Notes: generated by a model not told the origin, from the letters alone. Positions 16,977 to 25,527 are shown, numbered from the stretch's first letter. The stretch: 64,000 bases of DNA from Cyclobacteriaceae bacterium (GCA_016787755.1 JAEUUA010000001.1:62001-126000); one strand, 5' to 3'. Translations and numbers: made by a program.

Positions 16977-17852
16977 TTACTTCCCAAGTGCCTTCAACAT
17001 GGTTTCTCCAATTAGTGCAGGAGACTCAACCACATGAATGCCACACTCTCGCATAATTTTCATTTTTGCTTCTGCTGTATCATCAGCCCCACCAATGATG
17101 GCACCTGCATGCCCCATTCTCCTTCCTGGAGGAGCAGTTTGTCCAGCGATGAACCCAACAACGGGTTTCTTATTTCCATGCTCTTTAATCCACCGGGCAG
17201 CTACCGGTTCGTAATTTCCACCAATCTCACCTATCATTACAATCGCTTCGGTTTCCGGATCGTTCATTAACAACTCAACAGCATCTTTGGTAGGTGTTCC
17301 AATGATCGGATCGCCACCAATTCCAATCGCAGTTGAGATCCCAAGCCCAGCCTTCACAATCTGATCTGCGGCTTCATACGTTAATGTTCCCGATTTCGAT
17401 ACGATTCCAATTTTACCCTTCTTAAAAACAAAGCCCGGCATGATGCCCACTTTGGCTTCTCCGGGTGTAATAACGCCCGGACAATTTGGTCCAACCAGTG
17501 TTGCTCCTTTTTCCTTCACATATTTTTTAGCAATCATCATATCCTTTACAGGAATACCTTCCGTAATAGCCACGATGACTTTAATCCCTCCTTCAGCAGC
17601 CTCCATGATAGAGTCTGCGGCAAAAGCCGGTGGCACAAATATGATGGACACATCCGCACCCGTTTTCTCAACCGCTTCTTTAACTGTATTAAACACTGGG
17701 CGACCTAAATGAACCTGACCTCCTTTAGCAGGTGTAACACCCCCCACCACATTGGTTCCGTATTCGATCATTTGACCGGCATGGAAGGTACCTTCCGTGC
17801 CTGTGAATCCCTGAACAATGACACGTGAATCTTTATTAACTAAAACACTCAT
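16977..17852 (-). CDS. sucD: Succinate--CoA ligase, alpha subunit
   Basis: The CoA-binding, phosphohistidine-carrying subunit of succinyl-CoA synthetase in the TCA cycle. The CoA-binding Rossmann fold starts at [26 protein letters not shown] and the phosphohistidine loop [12 protein letters not shown] (His248) are intact, and the length (291) is standard. sucC is not adjacent, as is common in this phylum. It also makes the substrate for methylmalonyl-CoA formation, in line with meaB 3 kb away, though that link is metabolic and not operonic. Confidence 0.97.
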   Translation of the reverse strand: MSVLVNKDSRVIVQGFTGTEGTFHAGQMIEYGTNVVGGVTPAKGGQVHLGRPVFNTVKEAVEKTGADVSIIFVPPAFAADSIMEAAEGGIKVIVAITEGIPVKDMMIAKKYVKEKGATLVGPNCPGVITPGEAKVGIMPGFVFKKGKIGIVSKSGTLTYEAADQIVKAGLGISTAIGIGGDPIIGTPTKDAVELLMNDPETEAIVMIGEIGGNYEPVAARWIKEHGNKKPVVGFIAGQTAPPGRRMGHAGAIIGGADDTAEAKMKIMRECGIHVVESPALIGETMLKALGK

Positions 17853-17871
17853 AAGAAAAAAGGTTAGCTCA

Positions 17872-17902
17872 CAAAATTAGGATAATATAATTGCCAGCCA
17901 AA
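17872..17902 (-). promoter_or_regulatory. sucD promoter (TTTG-N19-TAATTTTG)
   Basis: On the minus strand TTTG (17899-17902) is separated by exactly 19 bases from TAATTTTG (17872-17879), an exact fit to the Bacteroidota housekeeping promoter. Transcription should begin about 12 bases before the sucD ATG. Confidence 0.75.
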
Positions 17903-17920
17903 CCAGTTTGGTGTGGCTAT

Positions 17921-17950
17921 AAAACAAAAAACCCCGCTACTAGCAGGGTT
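17921..17950 (-). terminator. Terminator of the FecR-like/CHASE2 unit
   Basis: On the minus strand AACCCTGC pairs with GCGGGGTT (one G-T pair) and runs into TTTTTGTTTT. It lies directly downstream of the gene ending at 17972 and just upstream of the sucD promoter. Confidence 0.8.
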
Positions 17951-17971
17951 TCTTAATTGTTTAATTCCAGT

Positions 17972-18868
17972 TTATGGTTTAATCTCCTTGAGCTTATTTC
18001 TCAGCAAGAACTCCTCGTAATAATCCTGATAGGTTGGATTATCGGGAGCTAGTTTTATGGCTTGTTCATACGCAGTAATGGCATCAATCAACAACTTGTT
18101 TTGCTCATAGAATGAAGCAAGCACCACCTTATTAAGTGCCGATTCTTCTTTCAATTCTTTCATGACATCCGTGTAGCTCATATTTACTTTTTCGCGCTCA
18201 CCAGGAGACATTTTCTTAATCAGATAACGTTCCATTGATTTTACTCCGGTTGTTTTTGATTGAATCTCAACAAGAATAGCTGCTTCTCCTGCAAACTTCG
18301 GATCGTTTAGATCAACGGAAAGTTTATTCTCGGGTGTTTCAATTTTCAGCAACACATCATCAAACATGTTAAGAAATGAAACTGTAAATGGACCTTTCTC
18401 TGAATTATCCCAATTCACATAAACAATGTTACTGAATACGCTTGCAAATTGGTTATTAGGCAGGAACGCTCTGATTCCCAGACCTCGACTAACGGCTCCC
18501 GTAGCACTTAATCTGTTTTTCTTTGCTTCCGCAGAATTACTACTAAGGATAAAATCCGTGTACTTATTTAATACACTTGTAGTACTGTTCATTTGAGCGG
18601 CCAGATCAGCAACTTTATACGTATTTGCCTTCTTTACTTCTAAGGGCTTGCCTGAAGAATGAACGAGTCCAATCGATGCATTTTCAGTTATTCTTAATTC
18701 GTCACCCATTTTAAGACTAGCACCCGTTTTTACAGGCTGCCAACCATCTCCTGATTTTATTTCATTTGCCCCTTTATTAGCTAACACGCGAAATGTATAA
18801 TCCTGAGCATACGCAAAAGAGGTTGCCGCAAAAAAGCCAACTAATACTAAAAATCTACCTTTTTTCAT
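17972..18868 (-). CDS. Secreted FecR-like protein with C-terminal TPR-like helices
   Basis: 298 residues with a signal peptide (1-21, ending FAYAQ). A FecR-like beta domain covers about 25-95 (GDGWQPVKTGASLKMGDELRI, typical of periplasmic FecR sensing domains), followed by a beta-rich middle and a TPR-like helical pair at about 235-290 (AITAYEQAIKLAPDNPTYQDYY). It follows the CHASE2 gene with a 53-base gap and is probably its partner in the cell envelope. FecR and CHASE2 domains are elsewhere found fused in signal-transduction proteins. The sensed signal is unknown. Confidence 0.75.
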   Translation of the reverse strand: MKKGRFLVLVGFFAATSFAYAQDYTFRVLANKGANEIKSGDGWQPVKTGASLKMGDELRITENASIGLVHSSGKPLEVKKANTYKVADLAAQMNSTTSVLNKYTDFILSSNSAEAKKNRLSATGAVSRGLGIRAFLPNNQFASVFSNIVYVNWDNSEKGPFTVSFLNMFDDVLLKIETPENKLSVDLNDPKFAGEAAILVEIQSKTTGVKSMERYLIKKMSPGEREKVNMSYTDVMKELKEESALNKVVLASFYEQNKLLIDAITAYEQAIKLAPDNPTYQDYYEEFLLRNKLKEIKP

Positions 18869-18921
18869 GGTTTTTGATGTTTTTCAATTCGAAGTTAATG
18901 AAAAATCGTGCCAATTTCGAC

Positions 18922-20244
18922 TCATTCGTTTAATACTTCCTTTGGCGGTTTGGTAAGCCAAACCCGGATCTGGTTTTCAAATCCTTTATATATATCATAC
19001 GCGGGACCCACCAACGCAGAGGCCGCAAGAGACAAGCCCAAATCCAACTTAATTGAGGAGGCTTGGAACGCAAAAACAACTATACTCGATATGATAAGAA
19101 TTTGGAAGACCTGAATTGTTACAGAAAGAGTATCAAACCACATAGGCAGTTTATGATCAATGACGATGAACAAAATTACAGTGAAAAAGCAAATAATAAT
19201 GGCTAATGTGACCTTCGACCATTCGGGAAGTTCATCAACATAATCTTCATTTAGAATCATGGCTATAATGTTAGCATGAACCACAAGCCCAAACATATCA
19301 GGGTTTGCCCTCCCTGCTGGTTTTTTATTTAAGGGGGTAAAAAATTTATCTTCCCAGCTCGGGTCTCCAAAATAATCACCCATTCCCCCCATTAGCACGA
19401 TACTACCGGTAAAAATATCTTTGAAATACTCATCATTGAGCAACTGATCCCAATCAACAGCATAAAACATTACCGGGTATCCAGTTGACGACACGTCCTT
19501 TATTTGTAGCACACCTAACCTATTGTCAATTAGTTCAACATTTCCCCGAAAGTTTATGATCTCCTCCTCCTTTCCACGTGCAAGGAATTTATTTGCTTTT
19601 AACGAATCATACATCATGGCACACTGGACGCTAAACGCCAATTGTTCTTTTCCGTTTACCATCTTTTTGGGGAACAAGGACCGACAAAATTTCACATCGT
19701 CCTGATAGGTTGCATCCGTTGGCAGACTAGCGTAAGCATTTTTTGCGTAGATTCTAAACTTTGGATCTGAATACTCAATCGAGTCGTAGAAATCAGTATC
19801 ACCTTGTTCGCGAAGCAATCTTTTTGTTTGAAGTAACTTGGTTACTAATACCACATTTCCTGCCTCTTGAATGGCATTGCTTAACAACAAGTTTCCAAGA
19901 GTATCCAATAATTGGGGGCAGTTAATCGTATCATATAACCCTCCTTCGCAGCGAAAAAAAGCATCAATACCAATTACCTTCGGTTTATGCTGACTAATCT
20001 TAGCGATTTGCTGCGCAATTAATCCTCTTGACCTTGCTAGGTTTACTAACACAATCCGTTGATCTACCAGTGGATCTGGACGTATCCGGGAAAACACAAT
20101 ATCCGTTATTTCAAATTCCTTAAAGGCTTGAGACATGCCATCAAATGCACTAAAAAGTTTTAAATCTGTAATCTTGCTAACACCCCACATCATAACAAAT
20201 ACAAAAGTGGTAATTGCAAGACCTTGTCGTGAGAGTTTCTTCAT
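18922..20244 (-). CDS. CHASE2 sensor membrane protein without an output domain
   Basis: 440 residues. One N-terminal membrane helix (about 8-26) is followed by a large extracytoplasmic CHASE2 domain (about 50-345, with IVLVNLARSRGLIAQQIAKI, KPKVIGIDAFF and the FTGSIVLMGGMGDYFGD block). Three closely spaced helices lie at about 348-425, and only a short tail remains. Most CHASE2 proteins carry a kinase or cyclase after these helices; none is present. The downstream gene encodes a FecR-like secreted protein. The pair probably senses something outside the inner membrane, and how it signals is unknown. Confidence 0.85.
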   Translation of the reverse strand: MKKLSRQGLAITTFVFVMMWGVSKITDLKLFSAFDGMSQAFKEFEITDIVFSRIRPDPLVDQRIVLVNLARSRGLIAQQIAKISQHKPKVIGIDAFFRCEGGLYDTINCPQLLDTLGNLLLSNAIQEAGNVVLVTKLLQTKRLLREQGDTDFYDSIEYSDPKFRIYAKNAYASLPTDATYQDDVKFCRSLFPKKMVNGKEQLAFSVQCAMMYDSLKANKFLARGKEEEIINFRGNVELIDNRLGVLQIKDVSSTGYPVMFYAVDWDQLLNDEYFKDIFTGSIVLMGGMGDYFGDPSWEDKFFTPLNKKPAGRANPDMFGLVVHANIIAMILNEDYVDELPEWSKVTLAIIICFFTVILFIVIDHKLPMWFDTLSVTIQVFQILIISSIVVFAFQASSIKLDLGLSLAASALVGPAYDIYKGFENQIRVWLTKPPKEVLNE

Positions 20245-20299
20245 AGGTGCGTTAAGTTCACAATAAATTTAGAAATTTAGGGCATCAATCAATAATCTC

Positions 20300-21310
20300 T
20301 TGAAGAACATCCATTCAAAACGTCCAGATTTACCCTTATTCAAAAGTGAAATCCCGAAAGGGAATCACGTCATATTAGCGCAGGCCATCACTTTAGTTGA
20401 AAGTGTATCGCCCGGTGATATAATCTTAGCCAATCAATTGATTGAAACGTTGCTTCCCCTTACAGGAAGATCAGTACGAATCGGTATTACAGGAGTACCG
20501 GGAGTAGGGAAGAGTACGTTCATCGAAGCGTTTGGTAAACATCTTACTTCGTTATCAAAAAAAATTGCTGTCCTGGCGATTGATCCCTCGAGCACAAAAA
20601 CAAAAGGAAGTATTCTGGGTGATAAAACCCGCATGGAAGAATTATCCAAAGATGCGTTTGCTTTTATACGACCCACTGCTACCCGAACTGCCCTGGGAGG
20701 TGTGGCAGATCGAACCCGCGAGACGATCTTGTTATGCGAAGCTGCAGGTTTTGAAATTATTATTGTTGAAACAGTGGGTGTTGGCCAATCGGAAACCTCT
20801 GTTCGTAACCTTGTTGATTTCTTTTTACTGTTGATGTTATCTGGAGCCGGAGATGAACTTCAGGGAATAAAAAAGGGTATTATGGAAATGGCCGATGCTA
20901 TTTTGATTACCAAAGCGGATGGCGATAATACAAAGAAAGCCAGTCAGGCTAAGGCCGATTTCGAATACGCCCTTCATTTGTTTTCAGAATCAGACTCGGG
21001 GTGGAAGCCCAAAGTAATCACCGCTTCAGCACTCGAAAAAAAAGGAATTACAGAAACCTGGAGTTTAATCGAACAGTATGTTACCTTCACAAAAGCCAAT
21101 GGCTACTTTGAAAAACACAGAACGCAACAAAACTTAGTATGGTTTCATGAACACATGCAGCAACTGCTTCAGCAAAAGCTTAATCAAGACACTGAAATAA
21201 ATAGTAAGATCAACGCCTTCGAGAAAGAGATTACTAGGAAAAAGATTTTGCCCTCTCGCGCTGCTAAACAAATCATTCAGGACTTTTTGAAGAAGGAATC
21301 TTCTCGCTAA
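20300..21310 (+). CDS. meaB: Methylmalonyl-CoA mutase-associated GTPase MeaB
   Basis: A G3E-family P-loop GTPase that protects and reloads B12-dependent methylmalonyl-CoA mutase. Walker A is GVPGVGKS (65-72). VLAIDPSSTKTKGSILGDKTRM and IVETVGVGQSE (switch regions) and ITKADGDN (base recognition) are all as in MeaB/ArgK. Length (336) is normal. The start is TTG, since no ATG or GTG lies in frame near the conserved N-terminus. The mutase genes are not in the window. A cobalamin-controlled receptor lies 240 bases downstream on the other strand. Confidence 0.94.
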   Translation: MKNIHSKRPDLPLFKSEIPKGNHVILAQAITLVESVSPGDIILANQLIETLLPLTGRSVRIGITGVPGVGKSTFIEAFGKHLTSLSKKIAVLAIDPSSTKTKGSILGDKTRMEELSKDAFAFIRPTATRTALGGVADRTRETILLCEAAGFEIIIVETVGVGQSETSVRNLVDFFLLLMLSGAGDELQGIKKGIMEMADAILITKADGDNTKKASQAKADFEYALHLFSESDSGWKPKVITASALEKKGITETWSLIEQYVTFTKANGYFEKHRTQQNLVWFHEHMQQLLQQKLNQDTEINSKINAFEKEITRKKILPSRAAKQIIQDFLKKESSR

Positions 21311-21530
21311 GTCCATACGGACAATGACGACACTTATTTTTGCAACAGTGCCCTCGCTTTAAATGATAAGTGGAAGTGAACACCATCATACCATTCTCCA
21401 GATAATAGTCGATACCCTCTTTCACCTCACCCCTGCCTGCCCGAACGGTACGGCAGGCAGGCCCTGTCCCCTCTCCAGAGGAGAGGAGTGACTGCTTTAT
21501 CGACTTTTTTACGTATTTATCGCTGTCCAT
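21273..21530 (-). CDS. DUF5522-like small zinc-ribbon-type protein with palindrome-coded insert
   Basis: 85 residues. The conserved part is the C-terminal half: EGIDYYLENGMMVFTSTYHLKRGHCCKNKCRHCPYG, with Cys spacing CC-x3-C-x2-C that suggests metal binding. I recognise it as the DUF5522 type, in which proteins are often shorter. Residues of about 14-37 (LLSSGEGTGPACRTVRAGRG) are encoded by two palindromic sequences at 21432-21486 and look like an in-frame insertion. The 3' end overlaps the end of meaB by 38 bases on the opposite strand. Function unknown. Confidence 0.75.
   Translation of the reverse strand: MDSDKYVKKSIKQSLLSSGEGTGPACRTVRAGRGEVKEGIDYYLENGMMVFTSTYHLKRGHCCKNKCRHCPYGLSEKIPSSKSPE
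21432..21486. repeat. Two adjacent palindromes inside the DUF5522-like gene
   Basis: CCTGCCTGCC (21432-21441) pairs with GGCAGGCAGG (21452-21461), and CCTCTCC (21470-21476) pairs with GGAGAGG (21480-21486). The second matches the palindrome at 27109-27125 and looks like a dispersed genomic repeat. Together they encode about 20 in-frame residues. Confidence 0.65.
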
Positions 21531-21548
21531 GTGGAATCTTTCATGAGT

Positions 21549-23441
21549 TTATAATCGAATATTTATTCCGCCATTTACATTTATGCCCATCGTGTTGTAG
21601 CCATACACTTCCTGGTAATCCTGGTTGAGCAAATTTTTAATATCAACAAAGAACGATACTTTTTGATTCTTTAGTTTGTAATCTGTATGGAAATCCAGCA
21701 ATGCATAAGCAGAAAGCTTAGCAGATTGATTTGTGAATGTAGTCAGGTCAAAATACAAATCATCGCGCTGCCCAAATGTTTTTAAATTCAGACTCATAAA
21801 CAATTGTTTTGAAAACTGGTAGCCCATATTAACTCCAATCGTATTTTTTGGTCTGCGAATTAAGTTGTTAAACACTGTGTCCTGATTATTTATTTTAGTT
21901 GTTACCGCACCCGTAACAAATGCATAAAAAGCAGAAATCTTTAGTCTGGATGTTACCTGCAAGGATGATTCCAATTCTATTCCCTTGTCATCTTGTTGAT
22001 CCAAATTAATATTAGTGGGGTATGCATAAATGATTACGTCTTTCACCGATCGTGAAAAAACAACAGCCCGCCATTCCATTTTTGTATTGACAGCAACTCC
22101 CTGAACTCCTCCTTCCAAACTTTGACTTCGCTCGGGTTTCAAATACGGATTGGCTCCATATTGACCATAGAGTTGATACAAGGATGGTGACTTAAATCCG
22201 GTAGATAGATTCAAAAATAACTTTAGTCCGTTTTGAAATCGATAGGAAGGATTGATGCTGTAGGTAAGTGCCTCTCCAAATTTTGTATGATTTGTATATC
22301 GGCCACCTACTTCAGCAGAAAAATTTCCAAATGCGCTAAATAATGAAACATACGGGCTGGTTAAAACAACGGAAGGATTCTTTTCAACGGACGCTGTATC
22401 TAACATTTTTAAATCCTGGCGAGTGATTCCAGCAAGGAGTTGAATTTCCTTCCTCATCTGATAATTCATAAAAACTTCGGTGTGATTGAATTTTCCCCTG
22501 TATTCACTTTTGCCATACGTGCCATCAAAACTACGATCCGTCTGGTCATACGAATACTGTGCATGAACAGATCCTTTGTTTAAAGAATAATTGGCGTGAA
22601 CTCCCGTGTTTAAAAGAGTTCCAGTATATTGATTCAACACATCATCCGTAAATGCACCGCCATCGTATTTTCCTTCAAACTGATTGTAACGAAAAAACGG
22701 TTTAAGTAAAAGTTTCGAATTGGGTTTGAAACCAAGATTTGCCTGAAAAGAATTTTGAACAGCTCCATCCTTATCAAAGCCCGTAACGTTTTCATCTTTT
22801 GCTTCGCTAATCCCATCGGTGTTTAAATGCGAATACCCAAGAGAATAATCCAGTACTTTTGTGCTTCCTCGCACACCCACATTTCCACGTACCGTATTAT
22901 AACTTCCATAGCCTAGTGCGCCTATAAGTTCAATTGGTCTCTCACCACCACTTTTTGTTATGATATTAATCACTCCAGCAATGGCATCACTTCCATATAA
23001 TGTGGATTGACTTCCTTTCAAGATTTCAATTCGTTCCACCTGATCGAGTGAAATCAATCGAAGGTCATAAGCGCCACCAGAGACACCTGAAGGATCATTA
23101 AGTGGAACACCATCTAATAAAATAATGGTGTAGTCGTTCTTTGCCCCTTGTAAGTATACCGACTTGTCTTTACCCGGATTACTGTTGGCTCCATTCACCA
23201 CAAGACCCACTTGTTCGTTAAGCAGTTGTGTAATGTCATTGCCAGTGCTACGCCTGATCTGATCTTCGTCAATAATGGTTAACACTTTACCCGTTTCGCT
23301 TAAGCTCTTTGGAAACTTAGTGGCGGTAATTACAACCTCGCTTAGCTGTCGAACGGAATCTTGCTGAGCGTTGGTTTGGTTTGGTGCCAGCCACCAAAGG
23401 GCAATTAGAGTGATTGCCCAGACTTTTCTCTCTTTTTTCAT
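21549..23441 (-). CDS. btuB: TonB-dependent outer-membrane receptor, cobalamin type (BtuB-like)
   Basis: A TonB-dependent receptor of about 630 residues. I choose the ATG at 23441, which gives MKKERKVWAITLIALWWLAP as signal peptide; an ATG at 23510 only adds an unlikely leader. The TonB box region (SEVVITATKFPKS), plug domain (LLNEQVGLVVNG, VYLQGAKNDYTIILLDGVPLNDPSGVSGGAYDL) and a 22-stranded-type barrel ending in a C-terminal hydrophobic strand are present. No SusC-type extra N-terminal domain is seen. A cobalamin riboswitch lies upstream on the same strand, so vitamin B12 or a related corrinoid is the likely cargo. Confidence 0.92.
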   Translation of the reverse strand: MKKERKVWAITLIALWWLAPNQTNAQQDSVRQLSEVVITATKFPKSLSETGKVLTIIDEDQIRRSTGNDITQLLNEQVGLVVNGANSNPGKDKSVYLQGAKNDYTIILLDGVPLNDPSGVSGGAYDLRLISLDQVERIEILKGSQSTLYGSDAIAGVINIITKSGGERPIELIGALGYGSYNTVRGNVGVRGSTKVLDYSLGYSHLNTDGISEAKDENVTGFDKDGAVQNSFQANLGFKPNSKLLLKPFFRYNQFEGKYDGGAFTDDVLNQYTGTLLNTGVHANYSLNKGSVHAQYSYDQTDRSFDGTYGKSEYRGKFNHTEVFMNYQMRKEIQLLAGITRQDLKMLDTASVEKNPSVVLTSPYVSLFSAFGNFSAEVGGRYTNHTKFGEALTYSINPSYRFQNGLKLFLNLSTGFKSPSLYQLYGQYGANPYLKPERSQSLEGGVQGVAVNTKMEWRAVVFSRSVKDVIIYAYPTNINLDQQDDKGIELESSLQVTSRLKISAFYAFVTGAVTTKINNQDTVFNNLIRRPKNTIGVNMGYQFSKQLFMSLNLKTFGQRDDLYFDLTTFTNQSAKLSAYALLDFHTDYKLKNQKVSFFVDIKNLLNQDYQEVYGYNTMGINVNGGINIRL

Positions 23442-23490
23442 GTTGAAAAAGTTTAAGGTTGAAAAAAGAGTAAAAGGCTGAAAATGAAAC

Positions 23491-23515
23491 GATGACAATG
23501 AGGATCTCATTCATC
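23491..23515 (-). promoter_or_regulatory. Possible riboswitch expression-platform hairpin
   Basis: Between the riboswitch and btuB, GATGA plus ATGAG pair with CTCAT plus TCATC around a 3-base loop (one 2-base bulge). No T-run follows, so control of translation is more likely than termination. It is inferred from the pairing alone. Confidence 0.35.
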
Positions 23516-23566
23516 AAAGGAATCACAGTCGCTTTTTACCCGAAGCACTGAATTATTGTGCACTGT

Positions 23567-23742
23567 GGCAGGTCTCCTGGCTCATCTGATTTTATTCTCC
23601 TTCTCGCCCCGATTTTATCGGGGCAATGGACTTTGAATAAAAATTATTTCGGGTAAGCGAAATCAGAATTACAGTTGCGGGAACAGCCCTCGCTTTTAAC
23701 GAGGTTCCCTTTTAATCCCGACAAGGTCGGGAACCGCAATAC
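23567..23742 (-). ncRNA. Cobalamin riboswitch
   Basis: On the minus strand the conserved core is readable in order: AAAAGGGAA, a stem-loop (CCTCG...CGAGG), GCTGTTCCCGCAACTGTAA, AAGTCC, a strong GCCCCGAT/ATCGGGGC stem, and the B12 box AGCCAGGAGACCTGCC (23567-23582). This is the standard cobalamin riboswitch layout. It leads into the BtuB-like receptor and should lower its expression when adenosyl- or methylcobalamin is plentiful. The 336-base stretch 23442-23777 is otherwise leader and promoter sequence. Confidence 0.95.
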
Positions 23743-23747
23743 AGGCG

Positions 23748-23755
23748 CAAACATA
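23748..23755 (-). promoter_or_regulatory. -7 box for the riboswitch-btuB transcript
   Basis: TATGTTTG on the minus strand matches TAnnTTTG exactly and would start transcription a few bases before the riboswitch. The -33 region is poor. Confidence 0.5.
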
Positions 23756-23777
23756 ATTAATTTATTAAACTTGTGAC

Positions 23778-24980
23778 ATGAATGATCTAAGTATATTACC
23801 GCAAAAGCGCAAAGGCGTAATGCACTCAATCTTTCCTGGCGTCTTTGCAACTTTGAGGTATTTTATTTTACTCGCATCGTTTGGGGTTTTTATTAATTCA
23901 TGCCTGTCAAAAAAAGAATCTCAGGAATCTAAACCTGTAAGCACTGAACTAAAGTATGCAGAAGGTTTTTCCATTCGCAAAGAAGGCAGACTGACCTATC
24001 TAACTATTACCAATCCTTACCCTGGTGCCACGGAAGGTTATAATTATCTACTAATCCCTGAAGGTGAAACTATCCCATCACTTGATGATAAGACAGAAGT
24101 AATTCATATACCTATAAAGAAAATAGTTTGCACTTCAACTACGCACATCCCGTTGCTTGATTACCTGGGTGAAACAGATGCTCTCATTGGATTTCCCACA
24201 ACAGATTACATTAGTTCAGAAGTAATGAGAAAAAGAGTTGATACAGGTTTGATAACTGACTTAGGGATTGAAAAGGGAATGAATGTAGAGTTACTCTACT
24301 CACTAAGTCCTGAGTTGGTGATGAGTTATATCATGACAAGTGATCTCGGTCAATTAAAAAAAATTAAAGAGCTTGGCATTCCCGTTGTCGTTAATGCTGA
24401 ATTTTTAGAAAAGCATCCGCTTGGGCGTGCCGAGTGGATTAAGTTCATGGCTCTTTTCTTTAATAAAGAAAAAGAAGCTGACTCGGTATTTAATGAAATT
24501 GAAAAGGAATATCTGGCTGTTCATCACTTGGTGGAAGAGGCTTCTGAACGCCCGACCGTAATGAGTGGGATAGTATATGGTGATGCCTGGTTTATGCCGG
24601 CCGGCAAAAATTATGCAGCTCATCTTCTAAAAGATGCAGGAGCCAATTATTTATGGAATGATACTGAATCGAATGGTTTTTTGGAATTGAGCTTTGAATC
24701 GGTCTTCGAAAAAGCGAAAGATGCCGATTTTTGGATTGGTGTGGGTTCATTTCATTCGCTGAAAGAAATACAAGCTGCTGAATCACGCTATTCATTATTT
24801 AAACCCTTTCGCGAAAAACAAGTATATACATACAATGCCCGCACAGGTGCGAAAGGAGGAAGTGAATTTCTGGAGCTTGGCTATTTGCGACCGGATATAA
24901 TTCTGAAGGATTTAGTGAAGATTGTCCATCCAGAGCTCTTACCAAATCATGTGTTGTTTTTTCACAAGCGGTTGGAGTGA
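23778..24980 (+). CDS. ABC-type solute-binding lipoprotein, BtuF/FepB-like
   Basis: A periplasmic-binding protein of the Fe3+/B12 class III type: IVCTSTTHIPLLDYLGETDALIGF, later LVMSYIMTSD and the DAGANYLWNDTESNG region match the family. It has a lipoprotein signal ending at Cys42. Three starts are possible: ATG 23778, ATG 23820 and TTG 23853. The last gives the neatest lipoprotein leader (MRYFILLASFGVFINSC). The first 25 or so codons lie in a palindromic repeat. It is divergent from the riboswitch-controlled receptor, so a role in corrinoid uptake is likely. No permease or ATPase gene is beside it. Confidence 0.85.
   Translation: MNDLSILPQKRKGVMHSIFPGVFATLRYFILLASFGVFINSCLSKKESQESKPVSTELKYAEGFSIRKEGRLTYLTITNPYPGATEGYNYLLIPEGETIPSLDDKTEVIHIPIKKIVCTSTTHIPLLDYLGETDALIGFPTTDYISSEVMRKRVDTGLITDLGIEKGMNVELLYSLSPELVMSYIMTSDLGQLKKIKELGIPVVVNAEFLEKHPLGRAEWIKFMALFFNKEKEADSVFNEIEKEYLAVHHLVEEASERPTVMSGIVYGDAWFMPAGKNYAAHLLKDAGANYLWNDTESNGFLELSFESVFEKAKDADFWIGVGSFHSLKEIQAAESRYSLFKPFREKQVYTYNARTGAKGGSEFLELGYLRPDIILKDLVKIVHPELLPNHVLFFHKRLE
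23798..23859. repeat. Degenerate palindromic repeat over the start of the solute-binding protein gene
   Basis: ACCGCAAAAGCGCAAAGGCG (23798-23817) is mirrored by GGCGTCTTTGCAACTTTGAG (from 23838). Elements of the form ACCGCAAAG-CGCAAAGG are, from general knowledge, dispersed repeats in many Bacteroidota. It covers all three candidate start codons or lies between them. Confidence 0.55.
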
Positions 24981-24987
24981 CCTCATT

Positions 24988-25022
24988 AACGTGTCTTACA
25001 CCTTTGAAGTGTGGGCACGTTT
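24988..25022. terminator. Convergent hairpin between the binding protein and the NTF2-like gene
   Basis: AACGTGTC and TTACACCT pair imperfectly with AGTGTGG and GCACGTT around TTGA. It sits between two converging genes, and its sequence resembles the hairpin at 16913-16947. Confidence 0.6.
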
Positions 25023-25029
25023 CACTTTC

Positions 25030-25527
25030 TTACTCAGCATACAACTCTCCATTAATAAATATCTCGCCTCCAAGTTCTTTCACACCATAATTTAACCACC
25101 CGAACGTTGTCTTTTTCCAGGTTTCGAAATGTCTTTGTGTGGTGAGTACTGTATCCTTTGTTATGCCATCTCGTTGAAACATTAATCGCTCCCATCGTTG
25201 AGAAGTATAAGCAATCACACTATCCCCAAACACTTGAATACTGTCTACTTTATACATATTATTCAGAGTAACATCAATGATTGCCCAATCCCTCAATGTA
25301 TAGACTCGTTGCTGCTCACGGCTAATTATTTCTCCATTTTGGTCATAAATCACAAAATCTATCGGCAACAAGTCCATGTACGAGTCAATATTTTTAGTGT
25401 TAACCGCATGAACACATTTATCTAATTGCTTTTGAATTTCCTTTTCAATTGCTAATTCAATTCGTTTTTGATTGTTACATCCTGCAAGGAAGATCAGTAT
25501 AAGGCAAAGAGTTATTAAAAACTTCAT
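25030..25527 (-). CDS. NTF2-like (SnoaL/DUF4440-type) lipoprotein
   Basis: 165 residues. A short lipoprotein leader ends in LAGC (Cys17). The rest is a single NTF2-like alpha+beta cone: KQLDKCVHAVNTKNIDSYMDLLPIDFVIYDQNG, followed by beta strands ending GWLNYGVKELGG. Such proteins bind small molecules or serve structurally; the ligand is unknown. It follows the DUF4097 gene by 48 bases on the same strand and may be the tail of the sigma-factor operon that starts at 28527. Confidence 0.75.
   Translation of the reverse strand: MKFLITLCLILIFLAGCNNQKRIELAIEKEIQKQLDKCVHAVNTKNIDSYMDLLPIDFVIYDQNGEIISREQQRVYTLRDWAIIDVTLNNMYKVDSIQVFGDSVIAYTSQRWERLMFQRDGITKDTVLTTQRHFETWKKTTFGWLNYGVKELGGEIFINGELYAE

Noticed and set aside
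23442..23526. Longer N-terminus for BtuB or a small gene between riboswitch and btuB
   Set aside because: The region is leader RNA with a hairpin; the start at 23441 gives a normal signal peptide.
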